Below are positions 1-13,517 of a stretch of 64,000 nt of DNA, one piece after another. The DNA is from Pteria penguin. Lineage: Eukaryota; Mollusca; Bivalvia; Pterioida; Pteriidae. Under the pieces are notes generated by a model that was not told the DNA's origin, ran no database searches, and worked only from the letters and a program-made list of their open reading frames with translations. How positions within the stretch are numbered: the stretch's first letter is position 1; each line of letters starts with the position of its first letter. The DNA is taken from assembly GCA_035048485.1 (NCBI GenBank), contig CM068588.1:26563118-26627117 (forward strand), written 5' to 3'. Position numbers and translations under genes: made by a program.

Positions 1-179
1 AAATAGTCTATCATCATAATTAAAAGATTGAACTTTCCCCCCCATTTTTGTTCGAGTTCAACATCGCTTAATCTCTTGGCCTCGTTTTTAGGTGACCAGA
101 TGGTCTTGTCCTGAAACATTTATTATTTATGAGACTATGACCAGTGCTAGGTGGTAGCCTGAACCACAGTGCATGGTGA

Positions 180-312
180 AAACTACCTATCATCCGGAAT
201 ATACACCGGCATATTCTCCGGCATACCTTACCAGCTGCCTCGACCACGAATCGAACCCAGACTTGACAGAGTGACTTCAGTAAGTCCCAGCGCGGCGCTA
301 CAGTTTATATAA
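180..312 (-). repeat. Possible tRNA-derived SINE fragment
   Basis: Read on the minus strand, a B-box-like sequence (GGGTTCGATTC) follows a GC-rich stretch and is followed by a region that includes GGTATGCCGG. It resembles the head of a tRNA-derived SINE, but no clear A box or tail is visible. It is a weak call. Confidence 0.3.
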
Positions 313-511
313 ACACCAAGACCCTTGTTACAAGATAAGCTATCACCGGCCACTGGCCAATGTCTTATCCAAAATCTGACGGATGAAATGAGAGAATTTA
401 GTGGCAGGGCTTTAGTGTATGTAACTAACAATATCCGTAATATGGTACAATGTATATCATATCATAACATGCACTATAGCGCTATTGGTTTCGACGACGA
501 AATATCTTGAC

Positions 512-778
512 TGATTGATTATTGTTTCACGTCACTCCACGATTATTTCACGTATATGGTGACGGCATCTGCCTGATGCATTGCATACAAATTTAGACCT
601 TTGCAACGGACCCACCCGAAGCAGTGAGAGATCTTTTACGTGCCACGTCTACCGTGACACAGGACCTTGTTTTACTGTCTCATCCGAAAGACAGAACACC
701 GGTGTGCCCAGGGCAGGAGTCGAACCCGGGACCTCTCGATCGCTAGCCGAGCACCTTATCCACTAGGCCACGCCAGCT
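512..778 (-). mobile_element. tRNA-derived SINE, reverse orientation
   Basis: On the minus strand this begins with a tRNA-like head (GCTGGCGTGGCCTAGTGG as A-box region, GGGTTCGACTCC as B box). A body follows that is shared with the copies at 8533, 29399 and 32128, including the segments around 'cacgtctaccgtgacac' and the CATCAGGCAGATGCCGTCACC match. It ends in GTGACGT followed by AAACAATAATCAATC. It has diverged more than the + strand copies. A RUDI-like or Meta-type molluscan SINE is a possible family name, but I could not check this. Confidence 0.8.
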
Positions 779-839
779 ATCTTAAACAGAGTTAACTATG
801 AATAGTTTATTTTTAAGAGTACACTGTATAATGTAGTAA

Positions 840-1135
840 AGTACATGTATATCACTGTAAGTATAGTAAGCATAGCATAGTATGAAATATAGGATAGAGT
901 AGCGTAGCATGGCATAGTTTAGTATAGTAGGGTATAGTATAGTTTAAGTATAGTATGGTACAGTCTTGTATAATATAGTAATAAATATTATGGTATGGTA
1001 AAGTATAATATTGTATGGTGTTGAAAAGTCTAGTATTAATTAGTATTGTATAGTATGGCATAGTATAGCATGGTATCGTATAGTTTAGTATAGTATATAG
1101 TATACTATAATACGGTATAGTTCAGATCAGAGTTT
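840..1135. repeat. Degenerate TAGTATAG simple repeat
   Basis: About 300 bp of irregular TAGTATAG, TAGCATGG and TATAGTATGG words, with no constant period. It is low-complexity DNA, and short open frames across it are by-products of this. Confidence 0.75.
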
Positions 1136-1675
1136 TCAATAGAGATGAGTCCAGTATTGTATTATATATCGTATTATACAAATACTATAAATAATTATTA
1201 GCAAATTATTAGCATCACACAAGCTTGCGCCTTAGATGAGCTATAGGGATTTATAAACGACATCTGCATCCTATTACTGGATAGCTGAACGCCTACACCA
1301 AAATAGTTCCGAATTCATCACAACATAAAAATTTCATGTTGCAACATCAAGAAATGATTCAGTCGACGCTTTATAAATCAGAATCTATTAATTACTCCCC
1401 TTACCCTCCCTTACACCGATTCACACACTGGTAATAAAAAAATTCAAAATATGCGCACAGCAAGTGATAGATGTCTGTTTAAGGCTATGATGTAGATATA
1501 AAGAGGTAGTGGGATCTAGTATATTGAAATTATTTCAGTTATGCAGTGTCGATCGAGGTTCTGAAAGATTTAGGTCAGAATCCTACATTTCTTTTTATTT
1601 TAATGCCAAGCAAGGTTTATTCCATATGTATGCCATATGTATGTAAGCACCTACTAATCGCGCGGCATTACCCAA

Positions 1676-3790
1676 ACGACAGACAGGTAACCAGTAAACG
1701 ATCGTCCAAACGACAGACAGAGAGGCAATAGACGACCATATAAACGACAGATGGTGAGGCAGTAGACGACCATCCCAACGATAGACAGAGAGGCAGCAGA
1801 CGACCATATAAACGACAGATAGTGAGGCAGTAGACGACCATTCCAACGACAGACAGAGAGGGAGTAGACGATCATCCAAACGACAGAAAGGCAGTAGACG
1901 ACCATGTAAACGACAGACAGAGAGGCAGTAGACGATCAACCAAACGACAGAGAGGCAGTAGACGACCATATAAACGACAGACAGAAAGGCAGTAGACGAT
2001 CAACCAAACGACAGATGGGGAGGCAGTAGACGATCATCCAAACGACAGACAGAGAGGCAATGGACGACCATCCCAACGACAGACAGAGAGGCAGTAGACG
2101 CCCATCCCAACGACAGACAGAGAGGCAGTAGACGATCAACCAAACGACAGATAGAGAGGCAGTGAACGATCACCCGAAAGACAGAGAGAGGCAGTAGACG
2201 ACCATCCAAACTACAGATAGGGAACCAGTAGACGATCACCCAAAAGACAGATAGGGAGGTGGTAGACGACCATATCAAACGACAAATAGGGAACCAGTAG
2301 ACGACCATCCAAACGAGATATAGAGGCAGTAGACGATCATCCAAACGACAAATAGGGAAGCAATAGACAGCCATCCAAACGACAGATAGGGAGACAATAA
2401 ACGACCATCCAAAGGAGATATAGAGGTAGTAGACGACCATCCAAACGACAAATAGGGAAGCAATAGACTACCATCCAAACGACAGATAGGGAGACAATAA
2501 ACGACCATCCAAAGGAGATATAGAGGCAGTAGACGATCATCCAAACGACAAATAGGGAAGCAATAGACGGCCATCCAAACGACAGATAGGGAGACAATAA
2601 ACGACCATCCAAAGGAGATATAGAGGCAGTAGACGATCATCCAAACGACAAATAGGGAAGCAATAGACTACCATCCAAACGACAGATAGAGAGGCAATAG
2701 ACGACCATCCCAACAACAAATAAGGAACCGGTAGCGACGACCATCCAAACGACAGATAGAGAGGCAATAGACGACCATCCCAACAACATATAAGGAACCG
2801 GTAGCGACGACCATCCAAACGACAGATAGGGAGGCCATAGACGACCATCCAAAGGAGATATAGAAGCAGTAAACGACCATCCCAACGACAAATAGGGAAC
2901 CAGTAGACGACCATCCAAACGAGATATAGAGGCAGTAGACGACCATCCAAACGACAAATAGGGAACCAGTAGACGACCATCCAAACGAGATATAGAGGCA
3001 GTAGACGACCATCCAAACGACAAATAGGGAAGCAATAGACTACCATCCAAACGACAGATAGGGAGGCAATAGACGATCATCCCAACGACAGACAGAGAGG
3101 CAGTAGACGACAATCACAACGACAGAAAGAGAGGCAGTAGACGACAATCACAACGACAGAAAGAGAGGCAGTAGACGATCACCCAAAAGACAGATAGAGA
3201 GGCAGTATAGGATCATCCAAAAGACAGATAGAGAGGCAGTAGACGACCATGCAAACGACAGACAGAGAGGCAGTAGACGACTATGCAAACGACAGATAGA
3301 GAGGCAGTAGACGACCATCCAAACGACAGATAGGGAGGCAATAGACAACCATCCAAACGAGATATAGAGGCAGTAGACGACCATCCAAACGAGATATAGA
3401 GGCAGTAGACGACTATCCAAACGACAAATAGGGAACCAGTAGACGACCATCCAAACGACAGATAGAGAGGCAATAGACGACCATCCAAACGACAAATAGG
3501 GAACCAGTAGACGACAATCCAAACGACAGATAGGGAGGCAATAGACGACCATCTAAACGACAAATAGGGAACCAGTAGACGACAATCCAAATGACAGATA
3601 AGGACACAATAGACGACCATCCAAACGACAAATAGGGACCCAGTAGACGACAATCCAACCGACAGATAGGGAGGCAATAGACGACCATATAAACGACAGA
3701 CAGAGAGACAGTAGACGATCAACCAAACAACAGATAGGGAGACAGAGTACGGCCACCCAAAGAACAGATAGTGAAACATTAGACGACCAT
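1676..3790. repeat. 34-bp minisatellite array (about 2.1 kb)
   Basis: About 60 units of roughly 34 bp, with a consensus that reads AGACGACCATCCAAACGACA followed by GATAGGGAGGCAGT. Variants of 32 bp carry GAGATATAGAGG. In 2320-2700 three or more units recur as a longer block of about 130 bp, which indicates recent block amplification. Several overlapping minus-strand frames of 90-190 codons are created by the repeat; I do not treat them as genes. Unique sequence resumes at about 3800. Confidence 0.95.
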
Positions 3791-3799
3791 TCAAACACT

Positions 3800-6314
3800 A
3801 GATTGATTGAAGAGGGAGCAGAGGACAATCAATCATCCTTTCTTTGTTCTGATAGAATAGAACGCCGCTTTTTAGATTAGATATCGAGTGCGAGATCACT
3901 GGATAAACCTGCCCCCTCTATGACAGTTTATTATATGCTTCATAACTCTATAACATTTAAAATAGAATCTAATAAACAAAGTTGTTTTGGTCATTAAAAC
4001 CATTTCCCTAAAATAACTTTTCTTCTGAAAACTTTATGTTCAAAACAAGTATGTTTTAGGCGTGTTTCATTTGACACCAGAATTTTACTTGAGAATTTTT
4101 TATGACAAATGAAAAAGAATACTTGGTTTCATTTCCGTTATGAAGATAGATGGGTAGACTTTCCTCAACAACTATAAATATCTTGGTAGTATATTCAATA
4201 GCTGATATTTGATTATAAGTTAATTAGTCCTGCAAATTTTATTTGAAATTAACATTTTCTGAATAAAATTGTCTCATTATTTGTTTGAAAAATTATCATC
4301 TGGGACTTAAGCTCACCCCTCCATTTCTAAAAATTCAAAATTTCAAGAAATCAAAAAATCATTGTCAAAATTGTGAAAAATAAAAAAACTAATATATTTG
4401 ACCCTAATACCCTTCCATATAAAACTACACAGATCTTCTAACACTGATAATGTTGTTCAAATCTTATAGCACAATCCAATCACTGGTCAATCGGACATCG
4501 ACCTTTCCCCAGAGATCAAAGTAAATAAATTCGACATGGATAAACATCCAGGACATTATCATCTCCTCGTAAAGTTTACAAATACGACACACATATGGAT
4601 ACAGGTTTTTCGACAGGTGTGATATATCTCATCTGTTTACAAGACGGAATTCTGGCTACATAAACAGAACATTGTGATCTCCTAGATTCCAGTCCTGTTA
4701 TGACAAAAACATGCAATGTATTCATTTAACCTTAACGAACTTAAGGCCCTCATCAACACATTAAGTACGATATGTAAAAAAAAAAATTATATTGGTGAAG
4801 GCTCATCCCCCACTTTTTCTAAATATAAAATAATTTTTTGTTTAGTTTTGAATGGAAATTTTCTTTTTTTTTTTTTTATTTTTATCTTGGTATCAAGTAC
4901 TCTCGTTGTGATAAATGTAACCATTCATTTCTCGGACGCGGGAAACTTCTCGTCACGGAAAGGGTCTAAACATGGAAATAAAGTATTTACTTCAATAACT
5001 TACTGACTGACTTATATCAGATATACATCACAGAAGTCAGAAGTTAAATCTCGTCGCTAGCAGTGTTATCATGTTTCATATACAATGTGTGTTCCTGAGT
5101 ACAAACTGAAACAGATAAACAAATTTTAAATTTAGACAATGACAGGACTTCATTTTTCAAAGAGGCGGACCGGGAATGCAAAAACCTACATATTTCAATT
5201 GCGAACTTTTGTTGCACTTCTATCCTGATAAACACATTTATTATAGACCTGAAAGTATATCTTTATTAATAAGTACCTTCCTTGGGATGGACATCAAAGA
5301 TCAGGTCAGTTTACACAGGAAGGGGTGTGTCTGTACAGCTGGACATATCTGGTGCAGGTTTGATAGTATAAAGGGAGACATGAGAGAAAGGCTTTGGTGA
5401 CACTACAACACAAATCTAACTTGACATTCGGTATGCAAGGGACGTGGGCATGAGTTAGGGAGATGACATTCATCTTTATAAACGCATTATTTATATACAC
5501 ACAATCCTCTAGCAAGATAGGTTCTGTGTATTATCTGCAAGCCCCCGTGGTATACACTCAACAATATAAACATTTACTTGCAGATTATAAGGATGGGACG
5601 AAAATACTTCCTTGAATATCCAAATTGTTTCAATAACACACCTTACTGAATGTTAATCCTCTAAATCTCTGTGTAATTTTTCGTTTTTCGACAAGTTTAA
5701 CTATTATACGTATTTCTGTATTATTCAGATACGCAATTTCTGAGAAGGGGACGCACTGAATATGTTAAATAGGATAGGAAATGAAATTATTCTAAAAATC
5801 GGAAACAAGATCCCCCAAAAAAGAATGAAAGAAAGTTGATCCCCTCCAACCACCAGGAAACCAGAAGCATATTTCGCTCATTAGCGCACTTTAAGCCAAA
5901 ACCCTTCCTTTTGCGTTCCATTTCTATTTACTCAACATCTGACAAACACAGAATTCACATACATTGAATAATCTCCAATAAGAAAATTAAAGAAATTACA
6001 CGAAAAAGGTCAAAACTGACGAAATACTAAGAGACCGCCAAATATTTTATTTCGAAATGGAACTAGAACAATAACATTTCTTAAGATTTCCTCTAAATCA
6101 CTCTGATGTATTCAATTTTTCGATCTATACAGCTCATAAGAAGAAATCTGTCAAAAGAGGGTACAGTTCTCGTGATCTGCGAAAAGAGTAACACTTGTAG
6201 GGGACCTAAAGCATTTAGTAAAGTTTCATAAAATTCAATTCATTACTTTTGAAGAAGTCCATCACAGTACAGCTTGATAAACAAGTATTTCATCGCAGTC
6301 CTTATACAGAAAAA
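3800..6314. other. No supported gene
   Basis: AT-rich unique sequence with short homopolymers. No open frame here has a recognisable domain, paired splice sites or a neighbouring exon. Confidence 0.6.
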
Positions 6315-6315
6315 C

Positions 6316-6404
<89 letters not shown>
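6315..6404. repeat. (TAA)n microsatellite
   Basis: A nearly perfect TAA/ATA trinucleotide run of about 90 bp, interrupted once or twice near its right end. Confidence 0.97.
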
Positions 6405-6407
<3 letters not shown>

Positions 6408-8530
6408 AATGATTATCCTACGTTCCAGTTCTTTACAATAATTATTTCTTTTAAATCCGATGGAAGACAAAATAAATGCATTATGAGGAATTGCAATTAG
6501 AAAACAAAGAAATCGCTAGAAAATGTGTACAAATTACAATATTCATAAAGCCCCACTCAATTATGAATACGAAAACAACAACATTTCTTGAAAATCATTT
6601 AGATCATTATGACACATTCAGTATTCCAATTTAAACATTCTGAAGTATATAGTTTACAAGCGGAGGGGACCTTCATGAGCTTATGTTATTAAATCTGTTG
6701 AAAAACAATAGCATTTTGTAGGGGATTAGAAGTATTTCATTAGTGCCAAGTTTCAATAAATTCCTTTGAGTGGTTTTGAAGAGGTATAAAATAAATTTAT
6801 CGCACGGACAGAACATTTGGCTCTGGTGAACTAAATACTAAACAAAAGCAACAAAACATGCTGTTCCATTACTCAGAATGGGTTGAATAAATTGAATAAG
6901 ATTATTATTTTCAAATCGTATAGACAGTGCTAATACAATGTAACAAATATGAGCTTGCTCAGTTGATAGATATTGCTAGAAGATTGTATTTAGACATTTG
7001 GACATATTTCATGGGCTTATTGGGATCTATCATTACAATAATAGTTGAGTATACATGTCAACATTTCATTACAGTGATCCTGAATGGAGTCTTAAGGGGT
7101 GTCGAGAGACTCCTTCCGGTAAGATGGCGCGGGCGGACTCCCACACCAACATCAATAATGCATCATAATGACTCAGAAAACGCAAGGTTTTCGCCATGCG
7201 CGTTAAAACCTTATATCAAGTATGCATCATTTTACCCAAAACAATAACTGCAAACAGAATAAATTTCATTTACAAAGCAATGGAACGTCACGCCTGGAGA
7301 GTATAATTGGAGAGATGTGCATGCCTAGGAATCGGCACATACATGACATTCCTGGTAGCCTCATGAACTAAGAATGATTAAAACGCGAGTTTTAGTTTTT
7401 AAGATTTCTCTAGTCCTACAATATGTATGAATGTAAATATATGTCAATATTATCGACTTTCATTGTAATCTAAGATTTTAGAATATATCCAGATGGCACT
7501 AATTTTATTGCTTCCGTGAAATCTATTGCATAGTTATAATGTACTCAATCACCATTTCGTTATTCTCCCTGTTAAGTTTCCAAACAGCAGCCTGTGACAA
7601 AGGGGAAAAAACCAAGATGATCCGACTGCACAGTAAACAGTTTCATGTTGCTTACAGTCTGATAAAGCAACGCAATTGTTCAAATTTATTGCTGAAGTTC
7701 TAATTTCAATTTTTAATTTCATTTCTCCAACAAAAACTATGAATTTTGACTCGTCCTCAAATTCTAAATCAGAGGATGAATAAGCCCAACAAAATTTTTA
7801 TTTAATTTGTATTATTCTACATCAAAACCACAGATTCATTATAGGGGTCGCTATCTCAGATCAAGTGAATTGTCTGTAGATGGCGCACCAGGAAATCAGG
7901 ATCGATTCTCAGAATCGGCGCGTTGCTTTTGCAGAATCGACCGGACCAATCTGAGCTATCCGGATAATCCGCCATGACTTCTTAAACGTTTTCTTTGTTA
8001 TAGTATCTATTACTAAAGAGTTACCTTTAAGTACAAAATCCAAAAAAAAAAAAAACCAAAAAAACAAAAACAAACGTTTAACATCCTTATGTACCTAGCA
8101 AACCACACCACAAAACCTGTATATTCTACATAGTGACGGTGCGCATTGTTGTCAACACAGACGATCTGAGATGGATTTCTTACAATGTCAACTGGATCAA
8201 AAGATTAGGATCCCCTAGCAGTCTTAATGTTATAAAATGACTTATCATTTCTTGAAAGTAATCCATCATACCTAAAAATTAGAATTTTGCACTTCTCGGG
8301 ACAGAAGCGACATCTGTAATTTTTCGCCAATACCCGTTTAATAGAAGCACCGCCATTTTCCTACTTTCAATTTTAAAATTACGTACTCACATTTGATCGT
8401 TTAAGGTGAGAGTGGGACAATGTTTTAACTTATAAATTTAATATTCCATATAAATATCACAGAAATAATGAACAAGATTTTGCTATTTAAAAATGTCCAT
8501 ATCGCCATGTGCTGTAGATGTTTACATAAA
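6405..8530. other. No supported gene
   Basis: AT-rich non-coding sequence apart from one tRNA-like stretch at 7877-7975, annotated separately. An A-rich run is present near 8042. Confidence 0.55.
7877..7975 (-). repeat. tRNA-like SINE head (reverse strand)
   Basis: On the minus strand GGATAGCTCAGATTGGT resembles a tRNA A box. About 50 bp later GAGAATCGATCCTG resembles a B box. Spacing and pairing are not good enough for a functional tRNA, so a SINE remnant is more likely. Confidence 0.4.
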
Positions 8531-8532
8531 GA

Positions 8533-8808
8533 AGCCAGCGTGGCCTAGTGGTATCGCGCTGGACTCTTAATCGGGAGGCGGGGTTCGATTCCCGCTCTGG
8601 TCTTGTCGGTGCCCTCTCTTTCGGATGGGACAGTAAAAACCGAGGCCCCGTGTCGTGGTATGCATGGCACGTTAAAGATCCCTCACTGCTTCGGGTTGGT
8701 CCGTTGCAAGTGTCAAAATTTGTATGCCCCGCATCAGGCAGATGCCGTCACCTTATACGTGAAAAATTCGTGGTGTGACGTTAAACAAAAATCAATCAAC
8801 AATCAATG
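8533..8808 (+). mobile_element. tRNA-derived SINE, copy 2
   Basis: A-box region GCGTGGCCTAGTGG and B box GGGGTTCGATTCC are followed by the family body (CGGATGGGACAGTAAAAACC, GCATGGCACGTTAAAGATCC) and a tail GTGACGTTAAAC then (ATCA)n. The flanks TGTTTACATAAA (before) and TGTGTACATAAA (after) match at 11 of 12 bases, consistent with a target-site duplication made by LINE-type insertion. Confidence 0.9.
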
Positions 8809-9521
8809 TGTACATAAAAAGGCGGTGAGTTCATGCTGATTGCAATCACATGAGTTTGTAAATTATGGCATCTTTAAGAATAATGCGCTTATGATTGATG
8901 CCAATAGATGTTCTGTAAACATGATAGAAGATTCAGGTATTAACAGGATCATCTTAATCAGAATTGTCGATCTGCCAACAGGAGTGTAAAGGGACATAAC
9001 TTTTGTGCTTCCTGTGACAGCAGAGTACGCCGTACACCAATGTGAACAAAACCTTCGCTGAACAAACAACCGCATCTTAATGTGGTCGTGTAATTAACAG
9101 AAACTTAATATAAGTCTCTTCACAATGATACTTTAATCTGATTTAAAGGATCATTTGCTCGTCTTTGTGAACAAAACCTGGAAGGAGCGTCTCTCCTAGG
9201 TAAAACAGATCTCAAATCATCAGGGTAGATTATCATAACCGCTGTTATGATATGCATGATAATGTAGTATGGATTGCACACCACTGTAGATCGTATGTAA
9301 AGATAGCCCAAACAAGTGAAAAATATCATGTATTGGAATGACTTATACATGTCATGTTATACAGGTCTCGGTCACAGTCCATGAGTAATCTTGTTGCTGA
9401 TACAACATGAGGAAGCATTCTGGCATATATTTACAGTTTATAAGAGATATTTATTCCAATGAATGATAAATGAGGTCATATTATTAACGCAATGGCAGAC
9501 TAATTAATTGTGAATACTTAT
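8809..9521. other. No supported gene
   Basis: Unique AT-rich sequence between a SINE and a minisatellite. No exon or RNA gene recognised. Confidence 0.55.
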
Positions 9522-9862
9522 AATGCAGAAGGGTGGATTGACAACCCCATGCGTCCGTATCGAGAGGGATGGATCGAGAATCCCATGCGCCCGTACCGTG
9601 AAGGGGTGGATCGAGAACCCCATGCGCCAGTAACGGGAGGGGCGGATCGAGAACCCCATGTGCTCGTACGAGGAGGGGTGGATCGACAACCCCATGCGCC
9701 CGTACCGGGAGAGGCGGATCGAGAACCTCATGCGCTCGTACCAGGAGGGGTGGATCGGCAATCCCATGTGCCCGTACTGAGAGAGGAGGATCGAGAACCC
9801 CATGCGCACTTACCGGAAGGGGCGGATTGAGAACCCCATGCACCTATACCGGGAGGGTGGAT
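9522..9862. repeat. 36-bp GC-rich minisatellite
   Basis: About nine units of 36 bp containing GTGGATCGAGAACCCCATGC then GCCCGTACCGGGAGG. Because 36 is a multiple of three, frames stay open on both strands for about 100 codons. This needs no coding explanation. Confidence 0.95.
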
Positions 9863-10540
9863 TCTACTTTATCATTTGATTATCATATCTGTATGGTAAT
9901 ATACATGATGTCTTACATATAAGATGTGAGTTAAGTATTTATTCTTTAATCTAAATATTTACGGGTTTTGTTCTATGTCCGAGTGTGATTTATTTTTTTC
10001 GCTTTAGAAATAAAGTAATTAAAGTAATGATTTGATTTCATGCTATTTTATTTGTTAATTTTACTTTTTTATTTGTTAACACAGATCGTGAGAGATGCGA
10101 GTCTATGCTGTGAGAAGCGGGAGGAATGCTGAGAGTATGGTGATAATAGACATACAGGCGAGATAACAGATCTCTGACAAACGATGATACTGTATTGTGT
10201 TACTATTTGTGTAGAATGCATCTAGTATGTGTGCATGATGACACGGCACAGACAATAACTACTCGCCGAGCGCCCTTCTTTAACAAGTGAAGTACAAGTT
10301 GCATTATTCAGATGTTATAGAGAAGTTTGAGAAACACAAGAAATTGAAACTCAGTCTGAATCGGTACGGAATGACAAACGTTCCGTGGAATTTATACATC
10401 CCCAGACTGTACTTAGAGACTCGGGGAGGAGTCATCTTTAAAAACCATCAAAATAGACTGTGTTAATATATCCGTAGAGGGCTTCTATCAGTAAAGCTAT
10501 TCCATCCCTCTCCTTTTCATTTTTCTTAATAATTTAAGGT
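9863..10540. other. No supported gene
   Basis: Unique AT-rich sequence. No exon with paired splice sites recognised. Confidence 0.5.
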
Positions 10541-10693
10541 CTGTTGGCGGATTTAGAAGGGGCGGCGACCCGCCCTTTTCGCCACATATTTACAAGCAAA
10601 ATTCCAGATTTGGGACTAAAAAAATAGCTGAACAGATTGGTTAATACACATGTGCTCCCCATTTTTTTTTTCGTAATTCTGGATCCGCCACTG
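10541..10693. mobile_element. GGCGGAT-type MITE, copy 1 (decayed left end)
   Basis: Starts CTGTTGGCGGATTTAGA and ends TGGATCCGCCACTG. The interior (GGGGCGGCGACCCGCCC, CATATTTAC, CAATACACATGTGC-like) matches the copy at 37580. The left terminus differs from the family's CAGTGGCGGAT, so this copy is older. Confidence 0.75.
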
Positions 10694-13339
10694 TATGCGG
10701 AATTTGTTTTTCTTCTTGAATGATGGTAGGGTTAAATTCTATAGAAACAAAGGGGATATTGGTCTATATTACTTAACTAATGTTAAGGGATTTCTCGAGG
10801 TTTCTGGATTTATTTTGCTTGATTTTGTTTCACGTGATACACGAAACGCTTTCTACCATTTAACTTATGCTACAACTCCTCCCCCAACCACAAATAAAAA
10901 TTTATAATAATAAAATATATATATATAACTAAAACTAAATAAACAGAGGAGACCTCTCAAAAATTTTCACTGACTGGAAAACCTGTCTATCCCAGTTCAT
11001 CAACCTTCCCTCTTTTCTCTTTGATTTGACCAAATTTATCAAAGTAAAGAACTGATACTACAATTTAGTAAGGCTTGCACAAAAGATGCAGATGCGCATT
11101 CAGTAAAAGTGAAACAAAACAATGTGGTAACAATCTCGACCTGACGTTTCCTTTTTAACTTAATAACTTTCACAACAAGAAAATGGAATCGAAATTACTT
11201 GCACCAAAACCAAGCGGAAAAGTACATTATGTAATGTGCACACAAGAACATATTACGAATGGTCCGAATAATGCTGGATAACCACTTTGATGACGACACA
11301 GAACATCCCTGCAATGAGGATACAATAAAATCACTGATTGCACACACCCTCTTTCTTTATTATACGTTCCACTCAGAATGCTTAGTTTTATCTATTGGAA
11401 GGACTTCTGCCAACTCTACATCTGTAGCCAATGAACTCTCTCAAATAAAATGGTTACAATGTATATACTATATGCTGATCCTGCAGTATACAATTATTAC
11501 TCACAAGGAAGGGCAGTGACTTCATTCTACTCGAAAAAGAAAAGTTTTTCTATATAGATACTGTTTTATATTGGCAAGGTACTTATGTCATAATTATCTA
11601 TCTAACATATATCAAAAAGTGAATTAAGATCAGCACCAGCATGCCATTTCACAAAAGTATTTTTCGTAACTTTATCTAGACAGAATATAACTTTAAACTT
11701 CAGTATTCAGATTATGAAATGTTTTGTTGTATTTTAGGATGAAAAATAAATTTAATAATTTCTAGTTCAGGTTTCCCTTTTATTCGCAAAATCTGGGATT
11801 GAAAATTACGAAAAATCTTTCAAAATTTCGCAAGAACTTTAGTGAATGAGTGCTGGTATATACATCTAATTATACGCAAAATGTATGTCAACCGTGCACG
11901 TGATTCATTTACTGAAATTCCTACGTGTACACATCAAATGAAAGAAATTTTAGCAAAGTTACGATATTAATTGTATTAATATGAAGAAGTATGTTAGAAT
12001 ATAAAAAATATAGTGCAGATCTCGTGATTTTTAAAGGGTAAGAAAATCACTGTTATATGTAATCTATGATAGGCGATTTTGTCTATTTCATAAAAATAAC
12101 AGACACCTGATATTTTCATGGTATTCTGAAAACACAAATACCTTCCCAAAATCCCTGATAATAATTTATCTCGGTTAGCTGTCCCAATTACTCGACTTAA
12201 AGAATTGAATTCAACAGCGCAACCACTTCGAACACTCTACAGAAAAAAAGAAACATTACTAAAGTGTGGCCACGATTTATTTTTTTTTCACACATGTCCG
12301 CTTACAGCCACCGTATAATAACGTAATACTATGATATTTTTCGTGGCTCAGTGTGTGTTGTAAAAGAGTACCTATAGTGCATTAGTTTTTATGAAGACAA
12401 TTAAGCAGAGACAATAGGAACAATGAGTTTATCTTGATCCATTACTCATCAAAATCAAAGGAGTGAGTAGATATGGTCTCACATCAGATGATACTGTATC
12501 TACAGGGCATGACGTTCTAGGGGAATACTCCCCCTTCTTACAGGATCAAACGAGTGCCTTTACCTGCTATCTGAGTCCCAGCAGACACAGGGGCGTTAAA
12601 CCTTGCAGTGCCTGATAGCACAATGGAGAAAGGAGTCGGCATGTAGAAGCAATTAGCGTTCAAATACTCGTAGAGTTTAAGTTATGTATGATACCTATTG
12701 CATTTGTGTTTTTTACGTCTGTTATAATGCATGTATTCATCATGAAATCTTCTTCATATCGTTGATGATACGTTGAATGCTTAATTTCTAAGGTGTTAAA
12801 GATCCGAGAATCGGCGACCACAGATCAGTAAATACCAGTTTACGCGACGACGGGTTCGCTGTCGGCGATAATTTCGTTGTTAGATCTGATCACAGAGAGC
12901 AATTCCCGATGCATCAGCAACGTTTTCCCTATCGAATCAATAGGACAAAGTTTATCGTCTGACGGTTTCGCTGTCGAAACAGCGGGTCCAGTTTTCAGCG
13001 AGAACTGTTTCGCAATCTGGCCAATTGGACCACCTTTCTATGCCAACAAAATGGCATATACAATCAAAGTCAAGATGTTTTTTTCGATCTAAATCACATT
13101 CACACTAGAAGCAACTGGTCAGAAAGACAAAAAAGAACTATTTGTGGTAGGATCAATAACCTCGATAGAAGATTTCTATGTCAACCAGTTTCGCTGTCGA
13201 ATCAGCAGTCACCGAGAGGTTCCGAAAATCAACGGCAACTGTTCGGTTTGATGCCCTTCAGGTTCGGGTAAGAATCAAATTAAGCTCTCATTGCTTTCTA
13301 TGCTTCAGTGATAAATGTTACAATGCAAACACTGCCAGC
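10694..13339. other. No supported gene; TTTCGCTGTCG words
   Basis: AT-rich non-coding DNA. In 12840-13250 the word (G)TTTCGCTGTCG(A) with nearby sequence recurs at about 12848, 12965 and 13188, suggesting a degenerate repeat of about 110-220 bp spacing. The 71-codon frame at 12877-13092 overlaps this repeat and matches no family I know. Confidence 0.45.
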
Positions 13340-13517
13340 CAGTGGCGGATCCAGGATTTCCGAAAACAAAAAAAAAAGGGGGGGGGGAGGGGTTCGCATG
13401 GGTATTAGCCAAACTTCTCAGCCATTTTTGGTTTAAAATCTGATTTTACTGGTAAATATGTGACCAAAGAGAGGGGGGGGGGGTTCGGCCCCGGACCCCC
13501 CTCTAAATCCGCAACTG
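13340..13517. mobile_element. GGCGGAT-type MITE, copy 2
   Basis: Begins CAGTGGCGGATCCAGG and ends AAATCCGCAACTG. It is flanked on both sides by CCAGC, a 5-bp direct repeat that fits a target-site duplication. The interior carries G-rich runs. The same termini occur at 37580-37722. Confidence 0.8.

Noticed and set aside
1595..3828. Many overlapping minus-strand frames of 90-190 codons
   Set aside because: They are produced by the 34-bp minisatellite: all frames read the same repeated words, and several overlap each other.
9510..9843. Open frames on both strands over about 110 codons
   Set aside because: A 36-bp GC-rich minisatellite explains both.
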